This document shows positions 37,019 through 45,418 of a stretch of 64,000 nt of DNA, one piece after another. A program made the position numbers and the translations under genes. Under the pieces are notes generated by a model, which did no database searches, was not told the DNA's origin, and was given only the letters and a program-made list of their open reading frames with translations. Location: contig NZ_GL882614.1 in assembly GCF_000195635.1 (NCBI RefSeq), forward strand, positions 124,001-188,000. Direction: 5' to 3'. Each line of letters begins with the position of its first letter. Within the stretch, counting starts at the first letter, position 1. The DNA is from Bacteroides fluxus YIT 12057 (GTDB lineage: Bacteria > Bacteroidota > Bacteroidia > Bacteroidales > Bacteroidaceae).

Positions 37019-37915
37019 ATGAAAATAACATTAACAGAAAAGATTAATTGGACAAAGTACAATTTGGCTTATCTAAAACTAGGAGATATTATAGAGATGA
37101 TTCGTACAGGAAACATGCAATTACATGACAATGAGTTTAATAGCTATACATTGAAGCAAGCAATAGAGCATATCAGAAGTGTAGCTCCGAGGGATAGGCA
37201 GAAATGGAAAGCCAGACTCCTGCCCGCTGTTGCCTATAACGGTACATTCAGGGAACTTAACAGTGCAGGGCTGATTGAATACTCGCATGTGACAGCATTG
37301 GATTTTGACCATATAGCAACGCCATACGATATGTATAGCTTGGAAAACAGACTGAAAATAACACCATGCGTTCTAAGTGTTTTCATTACACCCAGTGGAA
37401 ATGGACTGAAAGCTTTGGTTTTGCATGACAATACAGATCCGACCAAACATGGAGATTTATACGATCAGTTACTAAACAAGTTCTATGTGGCTAACAGAAA
37501 TGATGCAAGTTGTAAAGACCTTGCACGCAGAAATTACCTGAGTTACGATCCTTATATTTGGGTTAACCCTTCTCCTGAACCATTCCATTATGTTCCCACC
37601 ATAAAGCCACAGATGCAGATACCACAATCATCCGGAACAAGAACAGTGTCGGACAAAAGCATCATCAGCATTATGAACTCCCACTGGAAGAAGAACTATC
37701 CGGAGTATTGGAAAAAAGGCAATAGGGGAAACAGCATCTTTATGTTAGCTTGCTGGATGTGCAAATGGGGTGTTGACGAAGGATTGGCTACAGAGTATTT
37801 CATTGATGGCTGGGAAGATGACACAATGGATGAAAAGGAAATCAGAAGCCATGTAGGCAATGCCTATAAGACCGAAGAGAAGAACTTTGGAACATTGATA
37901 TTTACAATACACTGA
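37019..37915 (+). CDS. BT4734-like primase/VirE N-terminal domain protein
   Basis: A 298-residue protein. The N-terminal two-thirds match the BT4734/VirE-N fold: LPAVAYNGTFRE, HVTALDFDHI with its acidic pair, and CVLSVFITPSGNGLKALV. This fold is related to archaeo-eukaryotic primases. The C-terminal part (NYPEYWKKGNRGNSIFMLAC; GLATEYFIDGW) resembles a primase C-terminal helical domain. It probably primes replication of the element. It lies in the run with the helicase-like gene. Confidence 0.78.
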   Translation: MKITLTEKINWTKYNLAYLKLGDIIEMIRTGNMQLHDNEFNSYTLKQAIEHIRSVAPRDRQKWKARLLPAVAYNGTFRELNSAGLIEYSHVTALDFDHIATPYDMYSLENRLKITPCVLSVFITPSGNGLKALVLHDNTDPTKHGDLYDQLLNKFYVANRNDASCKDLARRNYLSYDPYIWVNPSPEPFHYVPTIKPQMQIPQSSGTRTVSDKSIISIMNSHWKKNYPEYWKKGNRGNSIFMLACWMCKWGVDEGLATEYFIDGWEDDTMDEKEIRSHVGNAYKTEEKNFGTLIFTIH

Positions 37916-37941
37916 TTTAATTAACCCTTAAAAAAACAATT

Positions 37942-38613
37942 ATGGCACTGACAAAAAGCTGGGGTAACATGTATCCTTTTGTTACCCACACGTGGAATGC
38001 AATAAAAGGGATATGTTTTCATGACTGCCCCTATTGTTACATGAAAAAATTCGATGGTCTGTTTCCGGTACGGATTGACCCCAAGGAACTGAAAGTGAAC
38101 CTGGGTAATGGTAATTTCATTTTCGTAGGCAGCGGAACAGACGCATGGGCTTTCGACATACCTTCGGACTGGATTACCTGTTTTTTGGATTATTGTAACC
38201 TGTTTAATAACAACTATCTTTTCCAATCCAAAGACCCTTCACGTTTTTTGGAATTCATTAGTCATCCTGTAATGCAAAAATCGGTTTTGTGTACGACCAT
38301 AGAAACCAATGTCTTTTATCCGGACATCGTAAGGAATGCTCCAAATACCCGGAAACGTGCCAAAGCCATGCAAAAACTGGCGAGCCTTGGAATGAGAACC
38401 TATGTGACCTGTGAACCTCTGATAAAATTCGACTTGCCCAAAATGGTTGAACTTATCAAGATGTGTTCTCCTGTACAGGTCAATATCGGCAAAAACTCAC
38501 GACAGGATATCACTCTTCCCGAACCGACAAAAAATGAAGTACAGGGATTGATAACCGAACTTCAGAAATTTACCAAAGTGGTAGTCAAATCCAATGCCAA
38601 ATGCTGGATTTGA
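37942..38613 (+). CDS. Radical-SAM-like Gp37/Gp68 (DUF5131-type) protein
   Basis: A 223-residue protein starting MALTKSWGNMYPFVTHTWNA, typical of phage Gp37/Gp68 proteins. CFHDCPYCYM (C-x3-C-x2-C) would bind the 4Fe-4S cluster of a radical SAM enzyme. The rest fits a partial TIM barrel (FIFVGSGTDAWAFDIPSDWI; MRTYVTCEPLIKFDLP). The substrate of this phage-borne family is unknown. It follows the primase gene by 26 bp. Confidence 0.8.
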   Translation: MALTKSWGNMYPFVTHTWNAIKGICFHDCPYCYMKKFDGLFPVRIDPKELKVNLGNGNFIFVGSGTDAWAFDIPSDWITCFLDYCNLFNNNYLFQSKDPSRFLEFISHPVMQKSVLCTTIETNVFYPDIVRNAPNTRKRAKAMQKLASLGMRTYVTCEPLIKFDLPKMVELIKMCSPVQVNIGKNSRQDITLPEPTKNEVQGLITELQKFTKVVVKSNAKCWI

Positions 38614-38796
38614 GAATGTCTTGACTGACTGGAAAGATAAAGGAGATGCTGTATAAGCTCTCCTTTAAAATTTCGTCAAAGCCAATAAAGAATCTATATG
38701 CTAAAGATGTAGGTAAAAAGCATTGCAAAACAACACCTTGTGAGTTAACCGAAGGCAAGTTAATTATACATATACTGCATGTTTTATTATAATACC

Positions 38797-38938
38797 CACT
38801 CAAGCGGCGTGAGCCTACAACTAACGAAGAACAAGAATGAAATATATTTTATGCAACTTTTTTTACCAGAATTGGGAATATTACTTAAAAGAATAGATTG
38901 CATAAGGAAAAAATATTGTTGCGTTCCCGTTGACTCGC
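38797..38938. repeat. 142-bp inverted repeat, right copy
   Basis: Reverse complement of 30072-30213 (about 85 percent). On this strand it begins CCACTCAAGCGGCGTGAGCC and ends near GTTGACTCGC. It lies 43 bp before the ATG of the helicase-like gene and so could also be its leader. The remaining part of 38614-38981 shows no gene. Confidence 0.8.
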
Positions 38939-38981
38939 AAACGTGTAAAATGGAGATAAGAAAAGTTTCAAACCTTTATAG

Positions 38982-40919
38982 ATGAAACAAATAATTAAAA
39001 GAATTATGAACAATATTATTACAATTGACATGCCTAAAGGTTGTAGGTATATGAGTGATTATGCCAATCTTTTAAATGGAATTTTGCCATTGGATAGAAA
39101 GTTTATCCTCAACAAGACTGTAACCGGTTGTGGTGGTACATCCCTGTTTCTCAACTCAGACTTTCCGGTAGTGGTAATTTCGCCACGACTTCAGGTGTTG
39201 AAAGAGAAGCACAGACAATACCCCGATAGTTTTCACTTTCATGTCCCATTGTGCAATAACAGAGGGCAAGCAATAATTCAAAAGATGCAGGATCTTGATT
39301 CGTACTTGAATTATCATCATGGGAACACACCATTTGCTCCCTTGTCAAAACCTGCCAAGACACTGGTTACACTGGATTCATCGGACAAGGTTCTCGATGT
39401 CCTTAAAAGAAATAACATGTTGGATTCATGCCTCTTTGTGGTTGATGAGTTCCAATGTCTTATGGGTGATGCGACATTCAAGGGTAGTACGGATATGAAT
39501 TTTCTCGCATCCCTTGACAATGAAGTGAAACGCATCTGTTACTTATCCGCTACCCCTATCCCTGACATCTATCTGAACTATATACCTCAATTCGCCAACA
39601 TTCCTTACTATAAATTGGAATGGGATCCTGATGTGATTGTGGAGCCGACATTGAAGGAGAGGCAAATGAAGAACGGTGAAACTGCGGAAAAACTATGTGA
39701 GGAATTGATACAACGTTACAGAAGGGACGGATATTTTGAAAGGAAAATAGTGAATGGAAATATTGTCTATTCCCGTGAAGCCTGCATATTTCTCAATGAG
39801 GTTAAGTCAATCATAAGAATAATCAGGCAAAACAGTTTGAAGCCGGATGAGGTGACTATCTTGTGTTCTGAAAGCCAATTCTCAAAGCTGCCTAAAGGAT
39901 TCACGATAGGCGGGTTGGATACGGACAGGAACAATCCCAAAAACAAACCTTTCACTTTCTGCACGAAGTCATCTTTTGAAGGTGTGGATTTCTACTCGGA
40001 TAATGCAAGTACCTATATCTTCATCAATGCAGGGAAGGAGTGGCAGACCCTTGACATCATGCTGGATATACCTCAGATACTCGGCAGACAGAGGCTTGAT
40101 ACAAATCCGTTCCGGCATGATGCTACGATATATTACAAGACCTACCCTACCACTGTGACGAAAGCAGAGTTTGAACAAAAGCAGAAGATGATGGAGCAGA
40201 ATACATATAAGATTCTTGACACTTTCAACAATGCTCCGGAGGAAGCCAAGACTTTATTGGTGCAACTCTATAGAGACAAGGCATTGGAGAAAAAATTTGT
40301 GGATGATTATGTTGACCTCATACGGAAGAACGGGCAAACAACGATAGGTTACAATCATCTGGTAATGGCGGCAATGTGGAACAGGTGGTACCAGAGAAGT
40401 TACTATTATGATAACTCCTGCCAATTGTTGACGAGCATTCAGTCTGCGGTTGGGATGTGGAAGAAACCGGATGAGGTGAAACAGTTTGAGCAGTGGTTCT
40501 ACAATGCAGCTGACAAGGACAGGCTTGCAGGATATGCGAATTTCAGAAACCAATATCCGCAATATGATTCACTACTCTTACAAAATCCGTTCATTGATTT
40601 CAGATTTCACGAGTGGTATGGAACTCTTGGTTATGATGCCTTGTCAAGTTTTGGTTTTCGTGAGGTTGATGTTGAGGGTGCCTATAATAATTTATGCGCA
40701 CAGGCTCCGATAAGGGATGCTTGCAGACAGGAGTTCGTTTCCGGCATGCTTTATTCCAAACAGGAAGTAAAGGCCAAGTTACAGAAGATATACGACAACT
40801 TGGGACTTTCAGGTAAAACAGCCAAAGCAACAGAACTGGCACAATACCTTTCTGTTCGTGAAAGGCAAAAATTGAATGATGAAGGTAAACGGGTATTCTT
40901 TATCGAGATTCTGGAATAA
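38982..40919 (+). CDS. SF2 helicase-like ATPase with altered P-loop
   Basis: A 645-residue protein. The usual GxGKT/S loop reads NKTVTGCGGTSL, lacking the Lys. Later motifs are well formed: VVDEFQCL (Walker B, DEFQ in place of DExH) and CYLSATPIPD (motif III SATP). FEGVDFYSDNA and ILGRQRLD resemble C-terminal helicase motifs V and VI. So the fold is SF2, with unusual ATP contacts. ATG at 39006 is a second possible start. It probably acts with the primase in replication of the element. Confidence 0.72.
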   Translation: MKQIIKRIMNNIITIDMPKGCRYMSDYANLLNGILPLDRKFILNKTVTGCGGTSLFLNSDFPVVVISPRLQVLKEKHRQYPDSFHFHVPLCNNRGQAIIQKMQDLDSYLNYHHGNTPFAPLSKPAKTLVTLDSSDKVLDVLKRNNMLDSCLFVVDEFQCLMGDATFKGSTDMNFLASLDNEVKRICYLSATPIPDIYLNYIPQFANIPYYKLEWDPDVIVEPTLKERQMKNGETAEKLCEELIQRYRRDGYFERKIVNGNIVYSREACIFLNEVKSIIRIIRQNSLKPDEVTILCSESQFSKLPKGFTIGGLDTDRNNPKNKPFTFCTKSSFEGVDFYSDNASTYIFINAGKEWQTLDIMLDIPQILGRQRLDTNPFRHDATIYYKTYPTTVTKAEFEQKQKMMEQNTYKILDTFNNAPEEAKTLLVQLYRDKALEKKFVDDYVDLIRKNGQTTIGYNHLVMAAMWNRWYQRSYYYDNSCQLLTSIQSAVGMWKKPDEVKQFEQWFYNAADKDRLAGYANFRNQYPQYDSLLLQNPFIDFRFHEWYGTLGYDALSSFGFREVDVEGAYNNLCAQAPIRDACRQEFVSGMLYSKQEVKAKLQKIYDNLGLSGKTAKATELAQYLSVRERQKLNDEGKRVFFIEILE

Positions 40920-40926
40920 TAATGAG

Positions 40927-40965
40927 AAAGCAGTACACACTATTTTAGGGCGGTACTGCTTATTT
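40927..40965 (+). terminator. Terminator after the helicase-like gene
   Basis: AAGCAGTAC pairs with GTACTGCTT, followed by ATTTGTTTT. Confidence 0.7.
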
Positions 40966-41028
40966 GTTTTGATGTGTATTGGCTACTATGGACTGTGGCT
41001 TGCACATTTCTAATTAGGTAGGGAGGGA

Positions 41029-41128
41029 GGGGGACAAATTGAATATACACCTATTATTTTTTATTATATTGCAAATCAATAAATTACAATTTGTCCTAAT
41101 CAGTTATTCCAAGGTATTTGTCCCCCCC
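41029..41128. other. Candidate replication origin: three related repeats around an AT-rich core
   Basis: GGGGGACAAATTG (41029-41041), the inverted CAATTTGTCC (41087-41096) and the inverted ATTTGTCCCCCCC (41116-41128) surround a very AT-rich stretch of about 45 bp. They lie between the convergent ends of the helicase-like and RecA-like ATPase genes. Iteron-like repeats next to an AT-rich core would suit an origin, but no experiment or homology supports it yet. Confidence 0.4.
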
Positions 41129-41175
41129 TGATTCCAACAGAATGTACCGATTTCTGCCAGTGTATCTTATCCTAT

Positions 41176-42546
41176 TTATGTCAAAGTGTTCTTACGGGCA
41201 CGCTGTATTCTTTTTTTTATCATACTCTTCTTTATTCCGTAGGATGCCTCAATTTCTGCGTATGTACATTCTTTAGCCTGTACCATATCATATAAGACCA
41301 TAATTTCATCAAGGCAATATTCGGATTTTCGCCCGGGAGTTTGCTTTACATCACAACTCTTTTGCTCTGTAGATGCTTCTCCTAAATCTTCTTTGCTTCC
41401 TTTACCGGCGTAACGAAACTGATCTATTTCCGTCCCCGCATATTCCAGGATTGAAAGGGTCTCTTTATTTCCATGTTTCAATTTTATATAACCAAGTACC
41501 CTTTTGTCAGATCCATGTTTGCAATAGGTAAAGTACACAAAATTGTTTGTAAAATTAACATTCTTCTTGTTTCCCCTTACACTTGCCGGAGTCAGCGGTT
41601 TAGTTGGATTCCAGTCTGGTTTGGCATGATATACCTTAAATGGGGTTATCGGCCTCCCTACTTTCAAACTTTGGCTACACAAGTCATCCAGTTCCTCACA
41701 GAACTGTTTCATGGCTTTGACACCAGCCTTGTCTTCCAGTTTGGAATAATTGTCAACAAAAACGACCATTCCTGTACTGGTAATTATATCCTTCTTCTCC
41801 TTAATGATATCAATAATCTTCTTTGGCGTTATTTGGGAACCTGCATATATTTCAAGCATAGGCAGATTATTAATAACGGAGCCATAATATGTATTAATTT
41901 CCTCATAGCTCTGTTCCAAAGAAAATAGGAGAACTGGTGTCGGTGGTATGTCGTACCACTCAGGAGCTAATTTTATGTCACATTTCCCTTTTGCTATCGC
42001 AATGACATTTTGCATGACGAAAGATGTTTTTCCACAGTCGGTCGGTCCGACCAAACCTGTATCAAAACCTTCACGAACCCATGGAAATCCCAATGCTTTT
42101 CCTACGTTCTTGCCTACCGTACCATTTCTCATAGCTTCACGATAGCTCTCAATTTTATCAGTTCCGTCGCCGTCAACAAAGGTAGAAACGGCTTTTGCAG
42201 CATCTCTTTCCTTGCGCAATTCATTCCGCAGTTTCATTTTTTCAATATCTGCCTCTTTTTGCGCATTAATCACTTCTATTTTCTGATCTGTCTGCAAACG
42301 TTCTTCTTCTTTACGATGGGCATGGAGTTGCTCGATTTCTTGCTTTTTAAAGTTAGAAGCTGTTTCAATTTCCTCTATTTTATTTTTTGATGCGTTATTT
42401 TGCTCTTCAGTTTTACTGCTTCTTTTAATCCAGTTATAAACATAATAGGCTCCTCCAAAAATCCCTATAGCTAAAAGGGAATATCCAGCCGCTTTCTTGG
42501 GACCTAACTCTTTAATCTGCTCGATTGTTTTATTGATATTTACCAT
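41176..42546 (-). CDS. Membrane-anchored RecA-like ATPase with C-terminal HTH
   Basis: A 456-residue protein. Residues about 17-40 form one membrane helix (GYSLLAIGIFGGAYYVYNWI). A charged coiled coil follows (about 45-115; KKQEIEQLHAHRKEEERLQT). The RecA/RepA-like ATPase domain has Walker A GPTDCGKTSF (about 167-176) and Walker B-like MVVFVDNYSKL. The last 50 residues look like a helix-turn-helix (CTYAEIEASYGIKKSMIKKR). A DnaB/RepA-type ATPase held to the membrane is unusual. It may anchor, move or replicate the element. Confidence 0.7.
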   Translation of the reverse strand: MVNINKTIEQIKELGPKKAAGYSLLAIGIFGGAYYVYNWIKRSSKTEEQNNASKNKIEEIETASNFKKQEIEQLHAHRKEEERLQTDQKIEVINAQKEADIEKMKLRNELRKERDAAKAVSTFVDGDGTDKIESYREAMRNGTVGKNVGKALGFPWVREGFDTGLVGPTDCGKTSFVMQNVIAIAKGKCDIKLAPEWYDIPPTPVLLFSLEQSYEEINTYYGSVINNLPMLEIYAGSQITPKKIIDIIKEKKDIITSTGMVVFVDNYSKLEDKAGVKAMKQFCEELDDLCSQSLKVGRPITPFKVYHAKPDWNPTKPLTPASVRGNKKNVNFTNNFVYFTYCKHGSDKRVLGYIKLKHGNKETLSILEYAGTEIDQFRYAGKGSKEDLGEASTEQKSCDVKQTPGRKSEYCLDEIMVLYDMVQAKECTYAEIEASYGIKKSMIKKRIQRARKNTLT

Positions 42547-42785
42547 TTTAAAAAATAATTAATATTTTTCTTTTGTGGTCGTGATAGCAAGCTGTAAACT
42601 GACACTTTACCACCTCCTATTATTGAACAAAATGCCCAATATTAGAGACTACAGCTTCTGTCTCTTAGGATATCGCAAAGATATGAGGTTAAAATGAAAC
42701 TAAAATACCCCTTAAATAGCTTAATGAATAATTTTATAAGTATTTGAAAATTAGCTATTTTATAATATATATGGAATTAAGGCTA

Positions 42786-44333
42786 TTAAAAGCCATTGTT
42801 ACTTGACGGCATTTTTCCCTCAATTTCTTCTTTAGCCTTGAGTAACTGATTTTTTATATCTTCATATTCTTGGTCTTTCTTAACTATACTTTGTTTGTAT
42901 TTCTTATATCCAGATTCATCTCCTATCTCTCCAAATTCTTTTTGGGCTTCTTTAAAAGATGGAGTCACTTTCAATATTTTTATTTCAAATGCAGCGGCTA
43001 TCATAAACCCAACTTTCTTCCCTTTTCCACCTTCTGCAATAGCTTTAAATTTTTCTATATATTTGTTCTGAATGTCATTATCGTTGCTATAAAAACAATC
43101 TCTGAATGGGCGTGGCAGACGACCTCTTTGGGTAACTTTCCGAACATTATCATCCGGCATTTTATGGGGCTGTTCCTGTGGAGTTATTTCAATTTTAGAC
43201 GGTTTTGGAGTGGTATTATCCAAATGTGTCTTTATTTCCGAAGTCTCTTTTATTACTTCCATAGATTCCCAAAGGATACTGGTCGCAAAATAATCATCCG
43301 GCATGATTAATCTCTCTCCTGTTTCCATCTCTGCTAATGTTAAGTTCTTCTGCACACGCTCTTCAAAACTTAAACCATCTTTTGAGTCCTCACTGCATTT
43401 TGCATATACAGAACAATCCCACCATAATGAGCGAAAAGTTTGAATATACTTATAGTCTATATTATTTATAATCCATTTGTCATTTATTGTTCCCGATGCC
43501 GTTAGTTTGTCTAAAGCTATAATATAGCAAAGTGCTAAAGGGTAATCCATTCTATCAAGAACAGCTTCACGAGATATTTTTCCTGATTCTGTTACTACCT
43601 CAACGACATTGCCTTTTACACATAGTTCATCATATAAAATTTCAACCTGATAATCTTCAGTAAAAACCTTTCGATATAAGGAGAAATATGAGGGTAATAT
43701 CAGGGAACCTAATTTGAAAAAGTGGAAATATTGGAAAATTTTGTTTTCATAAATATCCTTACTTACATATAATTCTTCATAATCTACAGATAAAAAATCC
43801 TCTCTTGATATTAAAGACTGCCATTCAAAATTATCTTGGTCAAAATTTCGGATATTTCCTTTATTGGAAGAATACTTGTTTAATAAGTATCTAAGTTCGT
43901 CTAACAATTTAAAATCTTCTTTTGGTATCATAGGATAATTCTGACTCTCTTCAATATCATACACACTACATAAGGTATCATTAATTAAAGATTTAATATC
44001 CTTTGTTTCAAGTAAAGGAATCTGAGACAGTAGTAAGGCAATTTCTATAAATAATTCCACGCTCAAATAGTCAGTTTGAATTCTTTCTTTCAGTACTGGT
44101 ACAATCAAATGTAGTAATGGATGGTTCTGAAAAAAATCTAAAGTGCGAGGCGTAAAATCTTCGTCTATAAGGACTGATAAACCATCCTTGATTTCTTTTA
44201 AATCAGCATCTGTTATCCGTCGGATCTCTGTACGAATCTTTTTTTGGGGGCGACAGGTTTGATTTAATGCAGACAAATCAATATGCCCTATAACCCATCC
44301 ACCTTTAGGTAAATTGGATTTTTTATTTTCCAT
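42786..44333 (-). CDS. Uncharacterised protein (515 aa), possibly DUF6043-like
   Basis: A soluble, acidic and helical protein without signal peptide. The C-terminal region (TQRGRLPRPFRDCFYSNDND; KKVGFMIAAAFEIKILKVTP) resembles a module often found in Bacteroides mobile-element proteins, and the whole may be DUF6043-like, with low certainty. It lies 239 bp upstream of the ATPase gene on the same strand and is transcribed from a divergent promoter region shared with the MNT gene. Confidence 0.5.
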   Translation of the reverse strand: MENKKSNLPKGGWVIGHIDLSALNQTCRPQKKIRTEIRRITDADLKEIKDGLSVLIDEDFTPRTLDFFQNHPLLHLIVPVLKERIQTDYLSVELFIEIALLLSQIPLLETKDIKSLINDTLCSVYDIEESQNYPMIPKEDFKLLDELRYLLNKYSSNKGNIRNFDQDNFEWQSLISREDFLSVDYEELYVSKDIYENKIFQYFHFFKLGSLILPSYFSLYRKVFTEDYQVEILYDELCVKGNVVEVVTESGKISREAVLDRMDYPLALCYIIALDKLTASGTINDKWIINNIDYKYIQTFRSLWWDCSVYAKCSEDSKDGLSFEERVQKNLTLAEMETGERLIMPDDYFATSILWESMEVIKETSEIKTHLDNTTPKPSKIEITPQEQPHKMPDDNVRKVTQRGRLPRPFRDCFYSNDNDIQNKYIEKFKAIAEGGKGKKVGFMIAAAFEIKILKVTPSFKEAQKEFGEIGDESGYKKYKQSIVKKDQEYEDIKNQLLKAKEEIEGKMPSSNNGF

Positions 44334-44360
44334 GATTGAAAATCTTAAAGTTAGTAACTA

Positions 44361-44403
44361 CAAATATACATATTTTGATTATTTTCAAAAAACAGTATCT
44401 TTG
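44361..44403. promoter_or_regulatory. Divergent promoter pair
   Basis: Plus strand: TTTG (44374-44377) and TATCTTTG (44396-44403), 18 bp apart. Minus strand: TATATTTG (44368-44361) with TTTG (44389-44386) 17 bp upstream. The two promoters overlap, so activity may be exclusive. They face the 515-aa gene and the MNT gene; 44404-44622 otherwise shows no gene. Confidence 0.5.
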
Positions 44404-44622
44404 CATTGTTGAATAATCAACATTATCAGAGATTTATAACATATTGACAAGTACTGAATCTCGCTAAATCGTCAAGGATATTCCGGTTCTGAAAGTCGTG
44501 CGTTTGAATTATCAAAGATCCTAAAAAGAAATCACAAACAACTCTACTAATAAACTATTTAACAACTTCTTTTTGCTAATACGAACAGAAACCACTATTT
44601 TTGTTATATCAATAAACGCTTT

Positions 44623-44922
44623 ATGAAGCTGATAGAAAACAACATACAGACAATTATCACTTTGTGTAAGAAACACAAGGTAAACAAGTTGTTTGTGTTC
44701 GGTTCTATCCTTACCAATCGCTTCAATGACGACAGCGATGTGGACTTGGTAGTCGATTTCAAAAAAGCAGAAGTGGAAGACTACTTTGATAACTACTTCG
44801 ATTTTAAATATTCATTGGAAAATTTATTCGGAAGAGAGGTTGATTTATTAGAAGAGCAAACCATAAAGAATCCATATTTGAAAAAAAATGTGGATGCAAC
44901 AAAAGCATTGATATATGGATGA
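44623..44922 (+). CDS. MNT-domain nucleotidyltransferase (MntA-type antitoxin)
   Basis: A 99-residue minimal nucleotidyltransferase. FVFGSILTNRF (GSxxxxR-like) and SDVDLVVDF give the two catalytic Asp residues, with a third acid in EVDLLEE. In HEPN-MNT systems such proteins neutralise the HEPN RNase by AMPylation. Here the partner gene next to it is broken (44915-45017), so this antitoxin is an orphan. Confidence 0.82.
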   Translation: MKLIENNIQTIITLCKKHKVNKLFVFGSILTNRFNDDSDVDLVVDFKKAEVEDYFDNYFDFKYSLENLFGREVDLLEEQTIKNPYLKKNVDATKALIYG

Positions 44923-45017
44923 TTTAACCAAAAAAACATTTGCAAGACATGCTGATAGCCATTGAAGATATACTTTGGAGTATGGTTATTAATCATTTAC
45001 CAAAACTAAAAAAATGA
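44915..45017 (+). pseudogene. HEPN (DUF86-like) toxin remnant
   Basis: An ATG overlapping the MNT stop starts MDDLTKKTFARHADSH and stops at 44965. In another frame, 44949-45017 reads MLIAIEDILWSMVINHLPKL, then KK, resembling the C-terminal end of HEPN toxins (I-DILW...LP-LK). The middle, including the RX4-6H RNase motif, is gone. So this toxin should be inactive. Confidence 0.6.
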
Positions 45018-45182
45018 AGTCATTGCATTGCTAAATTCATAAGGTTTGTGACTTATTCACGACCACTTAACAATATAACAGTAACTAATAAACTGGAGAG
45101 TTCTTTAATATACTTGAATATCTAACTGTAACACAGCTATCTATAATAGATTAGTAAGTGGTTATGGGGATGCTGTGTCGCT

Positions 45183-45359
45183 GCTTCTTACGGTATGACG
45201 GACACGATGGGCCGTATGCACTCAGACGCTCAATTCGCTGGTTCTTCATCAGTTCCTGCTCACGTAGAAATGATGGGATTCCTGGGTATCGGTAACAACC
45301 CGATGGTAGGATGTACAGTGGCTTGCGCGGTTGACGTAGCTCAAGCTTTGAGCAAGTAA
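45183..45359 (+). repeat. Right attachment-site repeat (gene 3' end, copy 2)
   Basis: Carries the last 58 codons and stop of the GGGtGRT gene, ending AQALSK. It matches 21125-21301 except ten bases. No start codon or promoter serves it, so it is not expressed as a protein. It marks the right boundary of the element and at the same time looks like the left end of a second, decayed element. Confidence 0.9.
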
Positions 45360-45381
45360 TTTAGACAATTAAATATAGATA

Positions 45382-45418
45382 AACTCCTGTAATCCTTGTG
45401 GTTGCAGGAGTTTTTTTT
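45382..45418 (+). terminator. Terminator after the right copy
   Basis: AACTCCTG (45382-45389) pairs with CAGGAGTT (45405-45412) and runs into eight T residues. Likely the earlier terminator of the GGGtGRT gene. Confidence 0.8.

Larger units (their letters stand above)
21209..45325. mobile_element. Integrative element of about 24 kb in the GGGtGRT gene
   Basis: Bounded by duplicated gene ends, with an integrase gene next to the left repeat. Content is AT-rich and differs in codon use from the flanks. It encodes integrase, annealing protein and nuclease, serine recombinase, methylase, primase, helicase-like and RecA-like ATPases, and many unknown small proteins. I found no relaxase, coupling protein, type IV secretion, capsid, portal or terminase gene. 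It may be a satellite or mobilizable island that relies on a helper; that is inference. Confidence 0.85.
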
